Of a stretch of 13,435 nucleotides of DNA, positions 1 to 7,896 are shown one piece after another. Under the pieces are notes generated by a model that worked only from the letters and a program-made list of their open reading frames with translations, was not told where the DNA came from and searched no databases. Source of the stretch: SZUA-521 sp041738285 (GTDB lineage Bacteria; Pseudomonadota; Gammaproteobacteria; Pseudomonadales; Azotimanducaceae); the NCBI GenBank assembly GCA_041738285.1, contig JBGSQB010000190.1, positions 1 to 13,435 of the forward strand, written 5' to 3'. Position numbers and translations under genes: made by a program. The first letter of the stretch is position 1. Each line of letters starts with the position of its first letter.

Positions 1-29
1 GCGTCAAACGGCGCACGTGATGCGCTAGT

Positions 30-67
30 GCTCCGGGGCGAGTCACCAGCTCCGGGGCAAGTGACCT
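30..67. repeat. Imperfect 19-bp tandem duplication
   Basis: Two adjacent 19-bp units (30-48 and 49-67) share 16 of 19 bases and both begin GCTCCGGGGC. The second unit reaches the first two bases of the cupin gene's stop codon (66-68, minus strand). The rest of 1-65 holds only a 5-bp stem (GCGCA...TGCGC at 11-25) with no T-run after it, so I do not call a terminator here. No function is known to me; it may be chance local duplication. Confidence 0.5.
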
Positions 68-716
68 ACCGTCGAAGTGATCGGGTCTTGCTGAAGACCC
101 GCCCGTCGGTGAGGAAGTGCATCTCGACGTCGCGGCCCGGAGGTAGTCTCAGCCACGCAGTGGCCGTCATGTCATGACCATCGACGCGCTGGCGGCCGCG
201 AAGGCAGAGCACTTCGCGCACCAGTTCGTGCCAGCCGAGCCGCACGGTCTGGCCCTGGCGCGCGCTGATGATCGAGACCTGCTCGTCCCGGAAATGGTGC
301 AGCACATGGCGCTCTGGCTGATCAATGGCATCGGCCAGGCTGCTCGTATCGATCACGCACGCGCTGCCGTCTTCGGGCTCGAACTGGCGCAGCTTCACGA
401 ACAGCAGGCATCCAGGATCGCTGAATGGTGCGTGGCCGGAGCCAGGCGGGTTACGCACGTATGTGCCCGCGCCATAGTCTCCATGTTGATCGCTGAACAC
501 ACCGTCCAGCACCAAGAACTCTTCGCCCATCGGGTGCAAGTGTGGTGGAAACCGCATGCCCTTTGCGTAGCGCACGAGGCTCGTGGCCACGGCTTCTTCA
601 TCGCCCACCCGATCGAGCATCACGCGTTCGACGCCCGCCGCCGGTGACGGTACCCACACCTGGTCGGCGGTCGCAACAAACGCAACCTGCCGGAGGTTGG
701 CGCGAACGTGCGGCAC
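66..716 (-). CDS. ChrR-like double-cupin protein (no anti-sigma zinc domain)
   Basis: This 216-residue protein has two cupin folds. The N-terminal one carries the full cupin motif 1: H59-x-H61-x3-E65-x6-G72, inside the stretch PPHLHPMGEEFLVLDG. It also has motif 2, P90-x-G92-x2-H95, so it should bind one metal ion. The C-terminal half (about 135-205) looks like a degenerate second cupin without the metal histidines. The fold and the GTYVRNPPGS signature match the cupin domain of ChrR, the anti-sigma factor that senses singlet oxygen, but the N-terminal zinc-binding anti-sigma domain is absent. It is therefore more likely a stand-alone cupin of unknown substrate than a sigma regulator. The start is GTG at 716, 13 bp after the stress protein's stop. 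An AGGGA sequence overlapping that stop could serve as ribosome binding site. It is probably the last gene of the kinase-transporter operon. Confidence 0.85.
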   Translation of the reverse strand: MPHVRANLRQVAFVATADQVWVPSPAAGVERVMLDRVGDEEAVATSLVRYAKGMRFPPHLHPMGEEFLVLDGVFSDQHGDYGAGTYVRNPPGSGHAPFSDPGCLLFVKLRQFEPEDGSACVIDTSSLADAIDQPERHVLHHFRDEQVSIISARQGQTVRLGWHELVREVLCLRGRQRVDGHDMTATAWLRLPPGRDVEMHFLTDGRVFSKTRSLRR

Positions 717-729
717 CGGCGCCGCGTCC

Positions 730-1173
730 CTAATTCTTGATACGCACCGTCAACACGTCACACGGCGCACCATGCAGCACGCCGTTAGCCGTGGATCCGA
801 GGAGCAGCCCCAGGCCATGACGCCCGTGTGTACCAATGATGATGAGGTCGGCTTTCGCCTTTTCCGCGGTCGCGCGGATCTCGTAGGCTGGGCTGCCACG
901 ACCCACGTCACACCGGGTCGCTGGAATGCCGAACTTCTTGCCAAGCGCGGTTACACGCTCCTTGGCTTGTCGTACCGCGTCCTGCTCGATCATGGCCGCA
1001 TCGGTCGACAACGCCGCCACATCCAACCCCGCGTACACCTGATTGATCGGCTTCACTACCGTGATCAGTGACAGTTCCGCGCCATTCTGCGTGCCGGTCT
1101 CCTGCGCCTGCTTCAAAACGGCTTCCGCTTCATCGGTGAGGTCGATCGCGACGAGGATCTTCTTGTAAGGCAT
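730..1173 (-). CDS. Universal stress protein, UspA family
   Basis: A 147-residue single-domain cytoplasmic universal stress protein with a Rossmann-like alpha/beta fold. It opens with the typical KKILVAIDLTDEAE strand-helix and ends with IIIGTHGRHGLGLLLGST followed by VLHGAPCDVLTVR. The ATP-binding consensus of the family is G-2x-G-9x-G(S/T). Here G114-x2-G117 is followed by only 8 residues before G126-S127, so nucleotide binding is not assured. Such proteins modulate stress survival, often by unknown partners. I chose ATG at 1173 over an in-frame upstream start at 1221 because a GGAGAG ribosome binding site lies 6 bp before it and family members start at this point. It lies 67 bp downstream of the symporter and 13 bp before the cupin gene, so it is probably co-transcribed, although a promoter of its own in the 67-bp gap cannot be excluded. 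Confidence 0.93.
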   Translation of the reverse strand: MPYKKILVAIDLTDEAEAVLKQAQETGTQNGAELSLITVVKPINQVYAGLDVAALSTDAAMIEQDAVRQAKERVTALGKKFGIPATRCDVGRGSPAYEIRATAEKAKADLIIIGTHGRHGLGLLLGSTANGVLHGAPCDVLTVRIKN

Positions 1174-1179
1174 GTCTAG

Positions 1180-1185
1180 CTCTCC
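1180..1185 (-). promoter_or_regulatory. Ribosome binding site of the stress protein gene
   Basis: GGAGAG on the minus strand, 6 bp before ATG 1173. It decides the start against the longer in-frame version beginning at 1221, whose extra 16 residues do not resemble the family. Confidence 0.7.
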
Positions 1186-1240
1186 GAAAGGTGGTCTAGG
1201 TATGGGGTCACGCCGCAGCATACAACATCAGGGACTTCAC

Positions 1241-2602
1241 CTACCCATGAGGATTGCGCTCGAAATAGGCCTTGGTTTCCGTCACCGCGACATGAGACAG
1301 GAGTAAAAGACCCACAAGGTTCGGTAATGCCATGAGACCGTTCATCACGTCCGAGAACAGCCATACGAAGTCCAGCGTGCGCACCGCACCAAAGTAGGCT
1401 GCTGCCACGAACAAGACGCGATACGGCGCAATGGCCCATTCGCCCAACAGGTACTCGATGCTGCGTTCACCGTAGTACGACCAACCGAGCATGGTGGAGA
1501 ACGCAAACATCCCCAGTGACAACGCAACCAGTGGGGGGCCCATGCCAAAGGGTATGCTCGACGCGAACGCGAGCTGAGTGAGACCTGCGCCATTGGCACC
1601 GCTGAGCCACGCGCCACTGGCGATCAAGGCGATGCCAGTAAACGTGCACACCACGAGTGTATCGATGAACGTCTGGGTCATCGACACCATCGCCTGACGC
1701 ACCGGCTCGCGCGTCTGCGCCGCGGCGGCGGCAATACCCGCCGAACCCATGCCCGACTCGTTGCTGAAGATCCCGCGAGCGACACCGTAGCGCATCGCCT
1801 GCGCGATTGAAGCGCCGATGAACCCGCCGGCTGCGGAAGAACCGGTGAATGCATCGGAGAACACCATCGCGAACGCCGCCGGCACCGCGTCGTAGTGCAC
1901 GAGCCAAATCACTGCGCACGCGAGCATGTAGATGACGATCATCGTCGGTACGAAAACGCCCGTCACCCGCCCGATCGAGCGGATGCCACCAAGAATGACG
2001 AGGCCGACGCCACCGGCAACCACGAGTCCGGTGATCCAGGGCGCGACACCGAACGCGCCGTCCATTGCACTCGCCACGGCGTTCGACTGCACCATGTTGC
2101 CGATGCCGAAGGCAGCCAACGCAGTGAACAACGCGAACAACCAGCCAAGCACCTGTCCGAGACCTCGCTGGCGGATTCCTCGCGACAGGTAATACATCGG
2201 ACCGCCCGCCTGGTCGCCGCGGGCATCTGTGGTCCGGTATTTCACGGACAACAGCGCTTCACAGTACTTGGTCGCCATGCCGAGCAATCCCGTCATCCAC
2301 ATCCAGAACAGCGCGCCGGGGCCACCGAGCGCAATGGCGGTGGCAACACCGACGATGTTGCCGGTGCCCACGGTCGCCGCCAGCGCTGTCATGAGGGCCT
2401 GATAGTGCGAGATATCGCCCTCGCTGCCGGGCTCGCGACGAACGATCAGGGCCAGATAGAGCGCGCGACCCAGTCGGCGAAACTGTATTCCGCGCAGGCG
2501 TATCGTCAGATAGAGGCCGGTCAGCAGCAGCAGTGGAATGAGCAGCATCGGTCCCCAGATGAAATCCGATGCCACCTGCAGATGACGTTCGATTTCCTGC
2601 AA
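1241..2602 (-). CDS. Sodium:alanine/glycine symporter (AGCS family)
   Basis: A 453-residue inner-membrane protein of the alanine/glycine:cation symporter (AGCS) family, in the usual size range and with about 11 hydrophobic spans. Family hallmarks are GTGNIVGVATAIALGGPGALFWMW (about 79-102), GGPMYYLSRG (133-142), RYGVARGIFSNESGMGSA (271-288) and the late SYYGERSIEYLLG (375-387). Members import alanine, glycine and sometimes D-alanine with sodium or protons. The start is TTG at 2602, supported by an AAGGGG ribosome binding site 6 bp upstream and by the family's N-terminus; a downstream methionine (residue 19) would remove part of the first helix. It follows the histidine kinase by 30 bp on the same strand, so kinase and transporter are almost certainly co-transcribed. 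Substrate is inferred from the family only. Confidence 0.95.
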   Translation of the reverse strand: MQEIERHLQVASDFIWGPMLLIPLLLLTGLYLTIRLRGIQFRRLGRALYLALIVRREPGSEGDISHYQALMTALAATVGTGNIVGVATAIALGGPGALFWMWMTGLLGMATKYCEALLSVKYRTTDARGDQAGGPMYYLSRGIRQRGLGQVLGWLFALFTALAAFGIGNMVQSNAVASAMDGAFGVAPWITGLVVAGGVGLVILGGIRSIGRVTGVFVPTMIVIYMLACAVIWLVHYDAVPAAFAMVFSDAFTGSSAAGGFIGASIAQAMRYGVARGIFSNESGMGSAGIAAAAAQTREPVRQAMVSMTQTFIDTLVVCTFTGIALIASGAWLSGANGAGLTQLAFASSIPFGMGPPLVALSLGMFAFSTMLGWSYYGERSIEYLLGEWAIAPYRVLFVAAAYFGAVRTLDFVWLFSDVMNGLMALPNLVGLLLLSHVAVTETKAYFERNPHG

Positions 2603-2608
2603 CGCCTA

Positions 2609-2614
2609 CCCCTT
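2609..2614 (-). promoter_or_regulatory. Ribosome binding site supporting a TTG start
   Basis: AAGGGG on the minus strand, 6 bp from TTG 2602, within the short gap after the kinase stop codon. It supports the rare TTG start of the symporter gene. Confidence 0.6.
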
Positions 2615-2632
2615 ACTGTTCATCAGGTTGTT

Positions 2633-5014
2633 TTACTCGCCTGCAAGCGCCGAAGCGATGTGGTCAGCGAGTTCCGTCAGCTGGAACGGTTTCTTCAGAA
2701 TATCCATCTGCACGTTCACGCCGGAACGACGTTGTATCTCATCGAGCGCATATCCCGACATGAACACGACCTTTGTACCGGGCCGCCGCCTGCACACGAG
2801 CGCAGCCACTTCAATGCCGCTGTGGGATCCCGGCAGCACGACGTCACACAGGAGCAGATCGATGCGCGGCATCGATTCCAGCCGTCGGATCGCATCATCC
2901 CCGTCGCTTGCGATCACAACGTGATATCCCAGCCCCGTCAACGCTTCAGTGACCACCGCGCCGACACCCGGATCGTCTTCGATGACAAGAATGGTATGTC
3001 CGTGTCCTTCCGCGCCCGCAGATCTGACGTTTGTGGTCGGCGATCGCGATGCGCGCGGCAATAGCAGACTCACGGTGGTGCCTCGGCCCTCCTTGCTTTC
3101 GATCTCCACATCGCCGCCGGACTGGCGCACGAACCCATAAACCATGCTCAGGCCCAATCCTGAGCCTTCACCCGGGGGCTTGGTGGTGAAGAACGGCTCG
3201 AACACGTGGGGCAACACGTCTGCGGCAACGCCATGACCGCTGTCGACGACGCGCAGCTTCACATAGTCGCCGGCCACTGCCGAACCCGCCAGCGAACGTT
3301 CCCGGAGCGTGTGATTGGACAGCTCGAAGCGAAGCGTTCCACCTTTGGGCATTGCGTCGCGCGCATTGAGCGCGAGGTTCAAAATGACGTTCTCGAGTTG
3401 GTGGCGGTCGATGAGACACGGCCACAGCGGCGAAGACTTGATATCGACCTGTAGCGTGATGTCCTCGCCCAGCGTGCGCCGCAGCAGGTGACTGACATTT
3501 TCAATGAGTCCGCCGACGTCGAGGCTGTCTGGACTGAGCGACTGACGCCGTGAGAACGCGAGTAGTCGCTGGGTTAGCGCGCCACCGCGCTTCGTGGCTG
3601 CGACCGCGGCACCCACATACGACTTCAGATCGACGCGATCACGACACACGACCTCCAGCAGCTCGAGGTTGCCGAGAATCACCGTCAGCAGATTGTTGAA
3701 GTCGTGCGCAATGCCCCCGGTGAGCTGGCCAACCGCCTCCATCTTCTGTGCCTGTGCCAGCTCGGCTTCGCGAATGCGCAGCGTTTGTTGAGCCTCGATG
3801 AACGGGGTGATGTTGGTGCCGGTACCCCTATAACCTCGAAAGCTCCCATGCTCGTCGAAGTAAGGCACGGCGCTCACCTGAAGGTGCAACACGCGACCGT
3901 CGGGCCGTCGGGTCGAGAACCTGTAATTACGGTAGGGTCGGTGCGCTTCGAGCTCGCCTTGATGTTGATCGTAGTTCTGCACACCAAAGCGCTGGCTCAT
4001 CTGTGCACTCGTCAATCCCAGGACATCGGCAATGGGAATCCCCGTGATGGTTTCGAATCGGTCCGAGAAGTAGCTGAAGCGCAAGTTCTCATCCATCTCG
4101 TAGAAGTAGTCGCCAGCCGCTTCCGCGAACATCGTCAGTCGCGCCTGGTTGTCGCGCAGTTCTTGCTGCGCGCGCGTTTCGTGTTCGAGCAGCGCGTTGA
4201 GCTGCACGGCCATGGCGCCGATCTCGTCCAGCGATCGCGCGATGATTGGCCGCGCATCGGTGACCGTCGGCGACGCCAACCGCGCCATTACGCCTGCGAT
4301 CGGCTGCAGACTCTGGAAATAGTGTCGATAGGCGAGCACACAAACAATGCCAGCGTATACGATGAGCAGCACCCAGATGATCAACGCATCCCGAGGCAGT
4401 GCACCGTGCGCCACGCTTTCGTACAACACGAACGAAGTCGCGCCAACGAATGTGATGCCAAGTGCGAGCAGCAACATACCTGCTATGGCGGGCACCAGCA
4501 CCCGCGGCGGCATTGCCGGCCCGAAGTAGCGGCCAACCAGCGTCTGCAGTACGAGGAACAAGGGAATGCCGCTATAGGCCGTGAACGTCAGCGCGACAGC
4601 GACGACGAAGAACAGCACACCGGGCGTCAGATTTGCGCCGACGAAACCGGCATCCCACACCACCACACACGCGGCACCAGCAACGTAGGCGGTAACAAGC
4701 AGCGGCATGGTCACGGTGAGCATCCGCGCGGCGCCGACACTGCCATTTGCTGAGCGCGTCTCGCGCTGCATCCGTCGCCGCAACCACAGCGCGATCGGAA
4801 CCGGTGCGCCGCCAAGATAAGCCGCCCACCAGAGGCTCGGCTGCGTAAACGCCTCGTACTCAGGCGGTCCGTCAACCACCACCATGAACCCGACGAACGC
4901 GCCGGCAGCCGCCCAGAGGTCTAGCAGGATCGACCAGGTCAATCGATCATGGAACTGGCGTTCGTCCAAGTGAAGCGGCCGCGCGGTACGGTTACTAAGT
5001 GTAATCCAATCCAT
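2633..5014 (-). CDS. Membrane hybrid histidine kinase (6 TM, HAMP-like, PAS, HisKA, HATPase, REC)
   Basis: A 793-residue sensor kinase. Residues about 25-230 hold six hydrophobic spans (near 25-48, 60-78, 98-120, 130-160, 172-198 and 210-228). A HAMP-like/coiled segment (about 232-290) and a PAS domain (about 294-408) follow. The dimerisation/phosphoacceptor box is GGIAHDFNN with His437. The ATPase domain has an N box (N546, N550), DSGHG (591-595), FEPFFTTK (605-612) and GEGSGLGLS (615-623). A C-terminal receiver (about 673-793) has acidic residues E679, D680 and D681, phosphoacceptor Asp724 in LLLCDVVLPG and Lys775-Pro776. All catalytic residues are present. The reading frame stays open upstream to 5335, but those residues overlap the divergent amidohydrolase gene and look non-protein-like, so I start at ATG 5014; its ribosome binding site is weak. 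There is no separate response regulator nearby. It heads the operon with the symporter; the signal is unknown. Confidence 0.93.
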   Translation of the reverse strand: MDWITLSNRTARPLHLDERQFHDRLTWSILLDLWAAAGAFVGFMVVVDGPPEYEAFTQPSLWWAAYLGGAPVPIALWLRRRMQRETRSANGSVGAARMLTVTMPLLVTAYVAGAACVVVWDAGFVGANLTPGVLFFVVAVALTFTAYSGIPLFLVLQTLVGRYFGPAMPPRVLVPAIAGMLLLALGITFVGATSFVLYESVAHGALPRDALIIWVLLIVYAGIVCVLAYRHYFQSLQPIAGVMARLASPTVTDARPIIARSLDEIGAMAVQLNALLEHETRAQQELRDNQARLTMFAEAAGDYFYEMDENLRFSYFSDRFETITGIPIADVLGLTSAQMSQRFGVQNYDQHQGELEAHRPYRNYRFSTRRPDGRVLHLQVSAVPYFDEHGSFRGYRGTGTNITPFIEAQQTLRIREAELAQAQKMEAVGQLTGGIAHDFNNLLTVILGNLELLEVVCRDRVDLKSYVGAAVAATKRGGALTQRLLAFSRRQSLSPDSLDVGGLIENVSHLLRRTLGEDITLQVDIKSSPLWPCLIDRHQLENVILNLALNARDAMPKGGTLRFELSNHTLRERSLAGSAVAGDYVKLRVVDSGHGVAADVLPHVFEPFFTTKPPGEGSGLGLSMVYGFVRQSGGDVEIESKEGRGTTVSLLLPRASRSPTTNVRSAGAEGHGHTILVIEDDPGVGAVVTEALTGLGYHVVIASDGDDAIRRLESMPRIDLLLCDVVLPGSHSGIEVAALVCRRRPGTKVVFMSGYALDEIQRRSGVNVQMDILKKPFQLTELADHIASALAGE

Positions 5015-5092
5015 CCAGCCGTCGCGGCGCCGGCCCCGGTCGCCAAATCGAGGTACCATCGCGCCGATACCGGTATGCAGAGGTTGCCTCCC
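5015..5092. promoter_or_regulatory. Divergent intergenic control region with a 10-bp palindrome
   Basis: These 78 bp separate the kinase (minus) and amidohydrolase (plus) start codons and must hold both 5' control regions unless promoters lie inside the genes. The only marked symmetry is the perfect palindrome ATACCGGTAT at 5067-5076, close to a GGTACC at 5052-5057. No consensus sigma-70 -35/-10 pair is convincing. A shared operator is possible but is inference. Confidence 0.35.
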
Positions 5093-6754
5093 ATGGCGCA
5101 GTACGATCTGGTGTTCCGCAACGCGACGCTCGTTGATGGCCTCGACAGTGCCCCCATCCGGGGCGACCTCGCCACACGGGCGGGCGAGATCGTCGCGATC
5201 GGGACCGTGTCGGGTCAAGGTGCGCGGGAGATCGATGCCGCAGGCGCCATCCTCGCCCCAGGATTCATCGACATACACACCCATTTCGATCCGCAGTTGT
5301 GTTGGGACCGCCTCGCTACACCGTCGCTCGAACATGGCGTCACCACCGTGGTGGTCGGCAATTGCTCGCTATCGCTCGCCCCCATCAAGCCCGAAGGGCG
5401 CGCCAAGATCGTGAGCATGTTTCAGGTGATCGAAGACATCAAAAAGCCAACGTTCGATGCCGCGGTGCCGTTTTCCTGGGAGTCGTTCGGGGAATACCTC
5501 GATTTCATTCGCGCGGGACTGGGCATCAACGTCGGTGCACTCATCGGCCACTCGGTGGTGCGCTACTACGTGATGGGGCCAGCGAGTCAGGAGCGTGCCG
5601 CAACCGATCCCGAAATCGCGGCGATGTGCGCGATCGTCGAGGCCGCCATGGCGGCCGGCGCGCTCGGCATTTCCTCTTCGTATGCCGATATCGACGAGAA
5701 CATGCATCCGGTGCCGAGCCGGTTCGCCGATCTGAAGGAGAAGATCGCGCTCGCCAAAGCCATGGCCAAGAGCGGCCGCGGCATCTGGCAAGTGGTGCCG
5801 TACTTCATCGACCCGAAGCAGCAGATCGAGAACATCCACGAACTTGGCGAAATCAGTCTCGCGGCTGGAGTGCCATGCTCCCTGCAACCGATCTTGTCGT
5901 CGCCGAATTGGCCTGGCGAATCCCTCGCCGCGCTGGAAGCCGAGCATGCGCGCGGCGCACGCGTGTATGGGCAGGTCATGCCACGCTGCTTCGACCTCAA
6001 CATGCGTCTGTCGGAAACCAGCATGCTGCTGTTTGGCTTGCCTTCCTGGAAAGCCATCATGGATATGCCGGCCGATCAGCGCCTCGCGCGCTTCAGCGAT
6101 CCCGATGATCGCGAGCGGCTGGTCGCGGAGATGAAGGCCGCGGCGGGCATGAGCGCGGTCCTGCCCTTCCTCCAAGTCGGGTCTACCCGATCGCCCGAGA
6201 ACGAACAGTACAAGGGACGGTATCTGGCGGAGATCTCGCAGGCCGAGCGCAAGGAGATCGGCGAAGTGATTCTGGACCTGTCGCTCGCCGATGGACTTGA
6301 AACCGAGTTTCAACTGAAGAACGTGCTCAACGCCGACAAATCCGCAGTGGCGCGACTGATCGAGCATCCGCTGTGTCACTTCGGTGCGTCGGACGCAGGC
6401 GCACATATCACACAGTTCTGCGGCACCGGCGACACGACGCATCTGCTCGAGCACTACGTCAAGGCAACGAACACACTGTCCCTCGAGCGGGCCGTTCATC
6501 GCATGACCGCGGAAGTGGCCGATGCGTGGGGAATCACCAACCGCGGCTCGCTCACGGTTGGCAAGGCCGCAGACCTCGTGCTGTTCGACCTCGACGAGGT
6601 GCGCTGCGGCGCCGAACAGTTCGTCGATGATTTTCCCGGCGAGGCGCGCCGCTACGTGCGCCGTGCCGAGGGTTTTCGCGTGGTCGTGGTCAATGGCGCC
6701 GTGGTCTACGAGGACGGCGCGTACACCAGCGCGCGTGCGGGCATCATCGTCTGA
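5093..6754 (+). CDS. Amidohydrolase, N-acyl-D-amino-acid deacylase-like
   Basis: A 553-residue TIM-barrel amidohydrolase of the D-aminoacylase group (amidohydrolase 3 type), within the usual length. A small beta-sandwich at each end (about 1-53 and 485-553, with GKAADLVLFDLDEV) frames the barrel. Visible metal-site elements are GFIDIHTHFD with H62 and H64, the bridging-type cysteine C91 in VVVGNCSLSLAP, and the late Asp in HFGASDAGAHI (D434). The two histidines that hold the tight zinc in characterised D-aminoacylases (strands 5 and 6) are not evident: those strands read GIWQVVPYF and GVPCSLQPIL. Substrate is thus uncertain: an N-acyl amino acid, a cyclic amide or another amide. ATG 5093 gives the family N-terminus MAQYDLVFRNATLVDG; ATG 5075 is an alternative. 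It is followed by E1-alpha after 50 bp on the same strand, hinting at one operon. Confidence 0.88.
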   Translation: MAQYDLVFRNATLVDGLDSAPIRGDLATRAGEIVAIGTVSGQGAREIDAAGAILAPGFIDIHTHFDPQLCWDRLATPSLEHGVTTVVVGNCSLSLAPIKPEGRAKIVSMFQVIEDIKKPTFDAAVPFSWESFGEYLDFIRAGLGINVGALIGHSVVRYYVMGPASQERAATDPEIAAMCAIVEAAMAAGALGISSSYADIDENMHPVPSRFADLKEKIALAKAMAKSGRGIWQVVPYFIDPKQQIENIHELGEISLAAGVPCSLQPILSSPNWPGESLAALEAEHARGARVYGQVMPRCFDLNMRLSETSMLLFGLPSWKAIMDMPADQRLARFSDPDDRERLVAEMKAAAGMSAVLPFLQVGSTRSPENEQYKGRYLAEISQAERKEIGEVILDLSLADGLETEFQLKNVLNADKSAVARLIEHPLCHFGASDAGAHITQFCGTGDTTHLLEHYVKATNTLSLERAVHRMTAEVADAWGITNRGSLTVGKAADLVLFDLDEVRCGAEQFVDDFPGEARRYVRRAEGFRVVVVNGAVVYEDGAYTSARAGIIV

Positions 6755-6804
6755 CCGAGGCTTCGGGTTTCCGCAATTGAACTGAACCGGTCAAGCGCGG
6801 CTTA
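6755..6804 (+). promoter_or_regulatory. Short gap before E1-alpha with a partial dyad
   Basis: Fifty bases with a weak 4-bp stem (CCGA...TCGG, 6756-6767) followed by GTTT, and TTGA-N10-TCAA at 6777-6794 (6 of 9 pairs symmetric). It could be an attenuator or an operator, but neither is strong. I see no clear promoter. Confidence 0.2.
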
Positions 6805-7896
6805 GTGGGCTATTGGCCGCCCTGGTCGTTGCAGGCGTTTGAATTGACGGTTACCACCTACCTCGGCGCCGATGGCTCGCTGCAACAGCCATTGCCGGCG
6901 TTCGCCTCCGTCGAGATGCGCACGGGTCTGTACCAGGACATGGTGCTGACGCGCACGTTCGACGCCAAGGCAATCGCGCTGCAGCGCACCGGTCGGCTGG
7001 GCACCTATGCCTCCTGCCTGGGTCAAGAGGCGGTGGGCGTCGGCATCGGGCGTGCGATGCAGCCCGACGACGTGCTGGTGCCATCGTTCCGTGAGCATGG
7101 CGCACAGCTCGTGCGGGGTGTGACGCTCATAGAGCTGTTTGCGTTTTGGGGCGGCGATGAGCGTGGCTCGAATTTCGCGGTGGCACAGCACGACTTCCCC
7201 GTCAGCATTACAGTCGGTGGACACGCACCACACGCGGCAGGCGTTGCGCTGGCTTTCAAGTTGCGCGGGCAGGCGCGCGCATCGGTGTGCGTGTATGGCG
7301 ACGGCGCCACGTCGAAAGGCGACGTCTACGAGGCCATGAACCTCGCCGGTGTTTGGCGACTGCCCGTCGTATTCGTCGTCAACAACAACCAATGGGCAAT
7401 ATCGACACCGCGCAAAGAACAGACTGCCGCGATCGCACTCTCTGACAAGGCGGTGGGTGCGGGGTTTAGCGGAGAACAAGTCGACGGCAACGACGTCATC
7501 GCCGTACACACCGTCATCAGTTCCGCCCTCGATCGCGCGCGGTCGGGTCAGGGCCCGCACCTCGTGGAATGCCTGACGTATCGGCTCGGTGACCACACCA
7601 CCGCAGATGACGCGCGGCGCTATCGTGACGACGGCGAAGTCACCCGCTGGTGGCAGCAGGATCCGCTCGCACGCATGCGCGCCCATCTGACATCTGAAGG
7701 CGTGTGGAGCCGCGATCAGGAAGAGGCGCTGTTGAAAGCCTGCGCGGCGAAGGTCGAAGCCGCCGCCGAGGCGTATCTCGCAGCGCCGCCAGCAGCGCCC
7801 GAGTCGATCTTCGACCATCTGTTCGCACGACTGCCTGACGCGCTCCTGGATCAGCGAACAGCGGTCATGGAGCGGGCGGAGACCGACGATGCCTGA
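6805..7896 (+). CDS. 2-oxo acid dehydrogenase E1 component, alpha subunit (branched-chain or pyruvate type)
   Basis: A 363-residue thiamine-diphosphate subunit that, with E1-beta, decarboxylates a 2-oxo acid and reductively acylates lipoyl-E2. The ThDP/magnesium motif is GDGATSKGD (165-173) through NNNQWAIS (193-200). The active-site loop YRLGDHTTADDARRYR (259-274) has the conserved histidine (H264). RTGRLGTYASCLGQEA (61-76) is the usual substrate-channel stretch. The HTTADD loop occurs both in branched-chain and in some pyruvate E1-alpha proteins, so sequence alone does not settle the substrate; the co-transcribed Leu/Phe/Val-type dehydrogenase favours branched-chain 2-oxo acids. The start is a GTG at 6805 with no good ribosome binding site; TTG codons at 6829 or 6844 are alternatives, because family similarity begins near FELTVTTYL. 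It overlaps the E1-beta gene by 8 bp. Confidence 0.92.
   Translation: MGYWPPWSLQAFELTVTTYLGADGSLQQPLPAFASVEMRTGLYQDMVLTRTFDAKAIALQRTGRLGTYASCLGQEAVGVGIGRAMQPDDVLVPSFREHGAQLVRGVTLIELFAFWGGDERGSNFAVAQHDFPVSITVGGHAPHAAGVALAFKLRGQARASVCVYGDGATSKGDVYEAMNLAGVWRLPVVFVVNNNQWAISTPRKEQTAAIALSDKAVGAGFSGEQVDGNDVIAVHTVISSALDRARSGQGPHLVECLTYRLGDHTTADDARRYRDDGEVTRWWQQDPLARMRAHLTSEGVWSRDQEEALLKACAAKVEAAAEAYLAAPPAAPESIFDHLFARLPDALLDQRTAVMERAETDDA

Noticed and set aside
11..25. Possible terminator hairpin after the cupin gene
   Set aside because: The stem is only 5 bp and no T-run follows on the relevant strand.
1895..3064. 389-codon plus-strand open frame antisense to the symporter and kinase genes
   Set aside because: Its translation is rich in His, Arg and Gln with no recognisable domain, and it spans two well-supported minus-strand genes. 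It is a shadow frame of high-G+C coding DNA.
3704..4753. 349-codon plus-strand open frame antisense to the kinase
   Set aside because: Low-complexity, His/Arg-rich composition with no motif, lying fully opposite the kinase membrane, PAS and histidine-box region.
5015..5335. N-terminal extension of the kinase by 107 residues
   Set aside because: It overlaps the first 240 bp of the amidohydrolase gene on the other strand, and its sequence looks like an antisense translation. The start at 5014 is more natural.
5369..6499. 376-codon minus-strand open frame antisense to the amidohydrolase
   Set aside because: Composition is typical of an antisense shadow (many His, Arg, Asp), and the plus-strand amidohydrolase has clear family motifs throughout.
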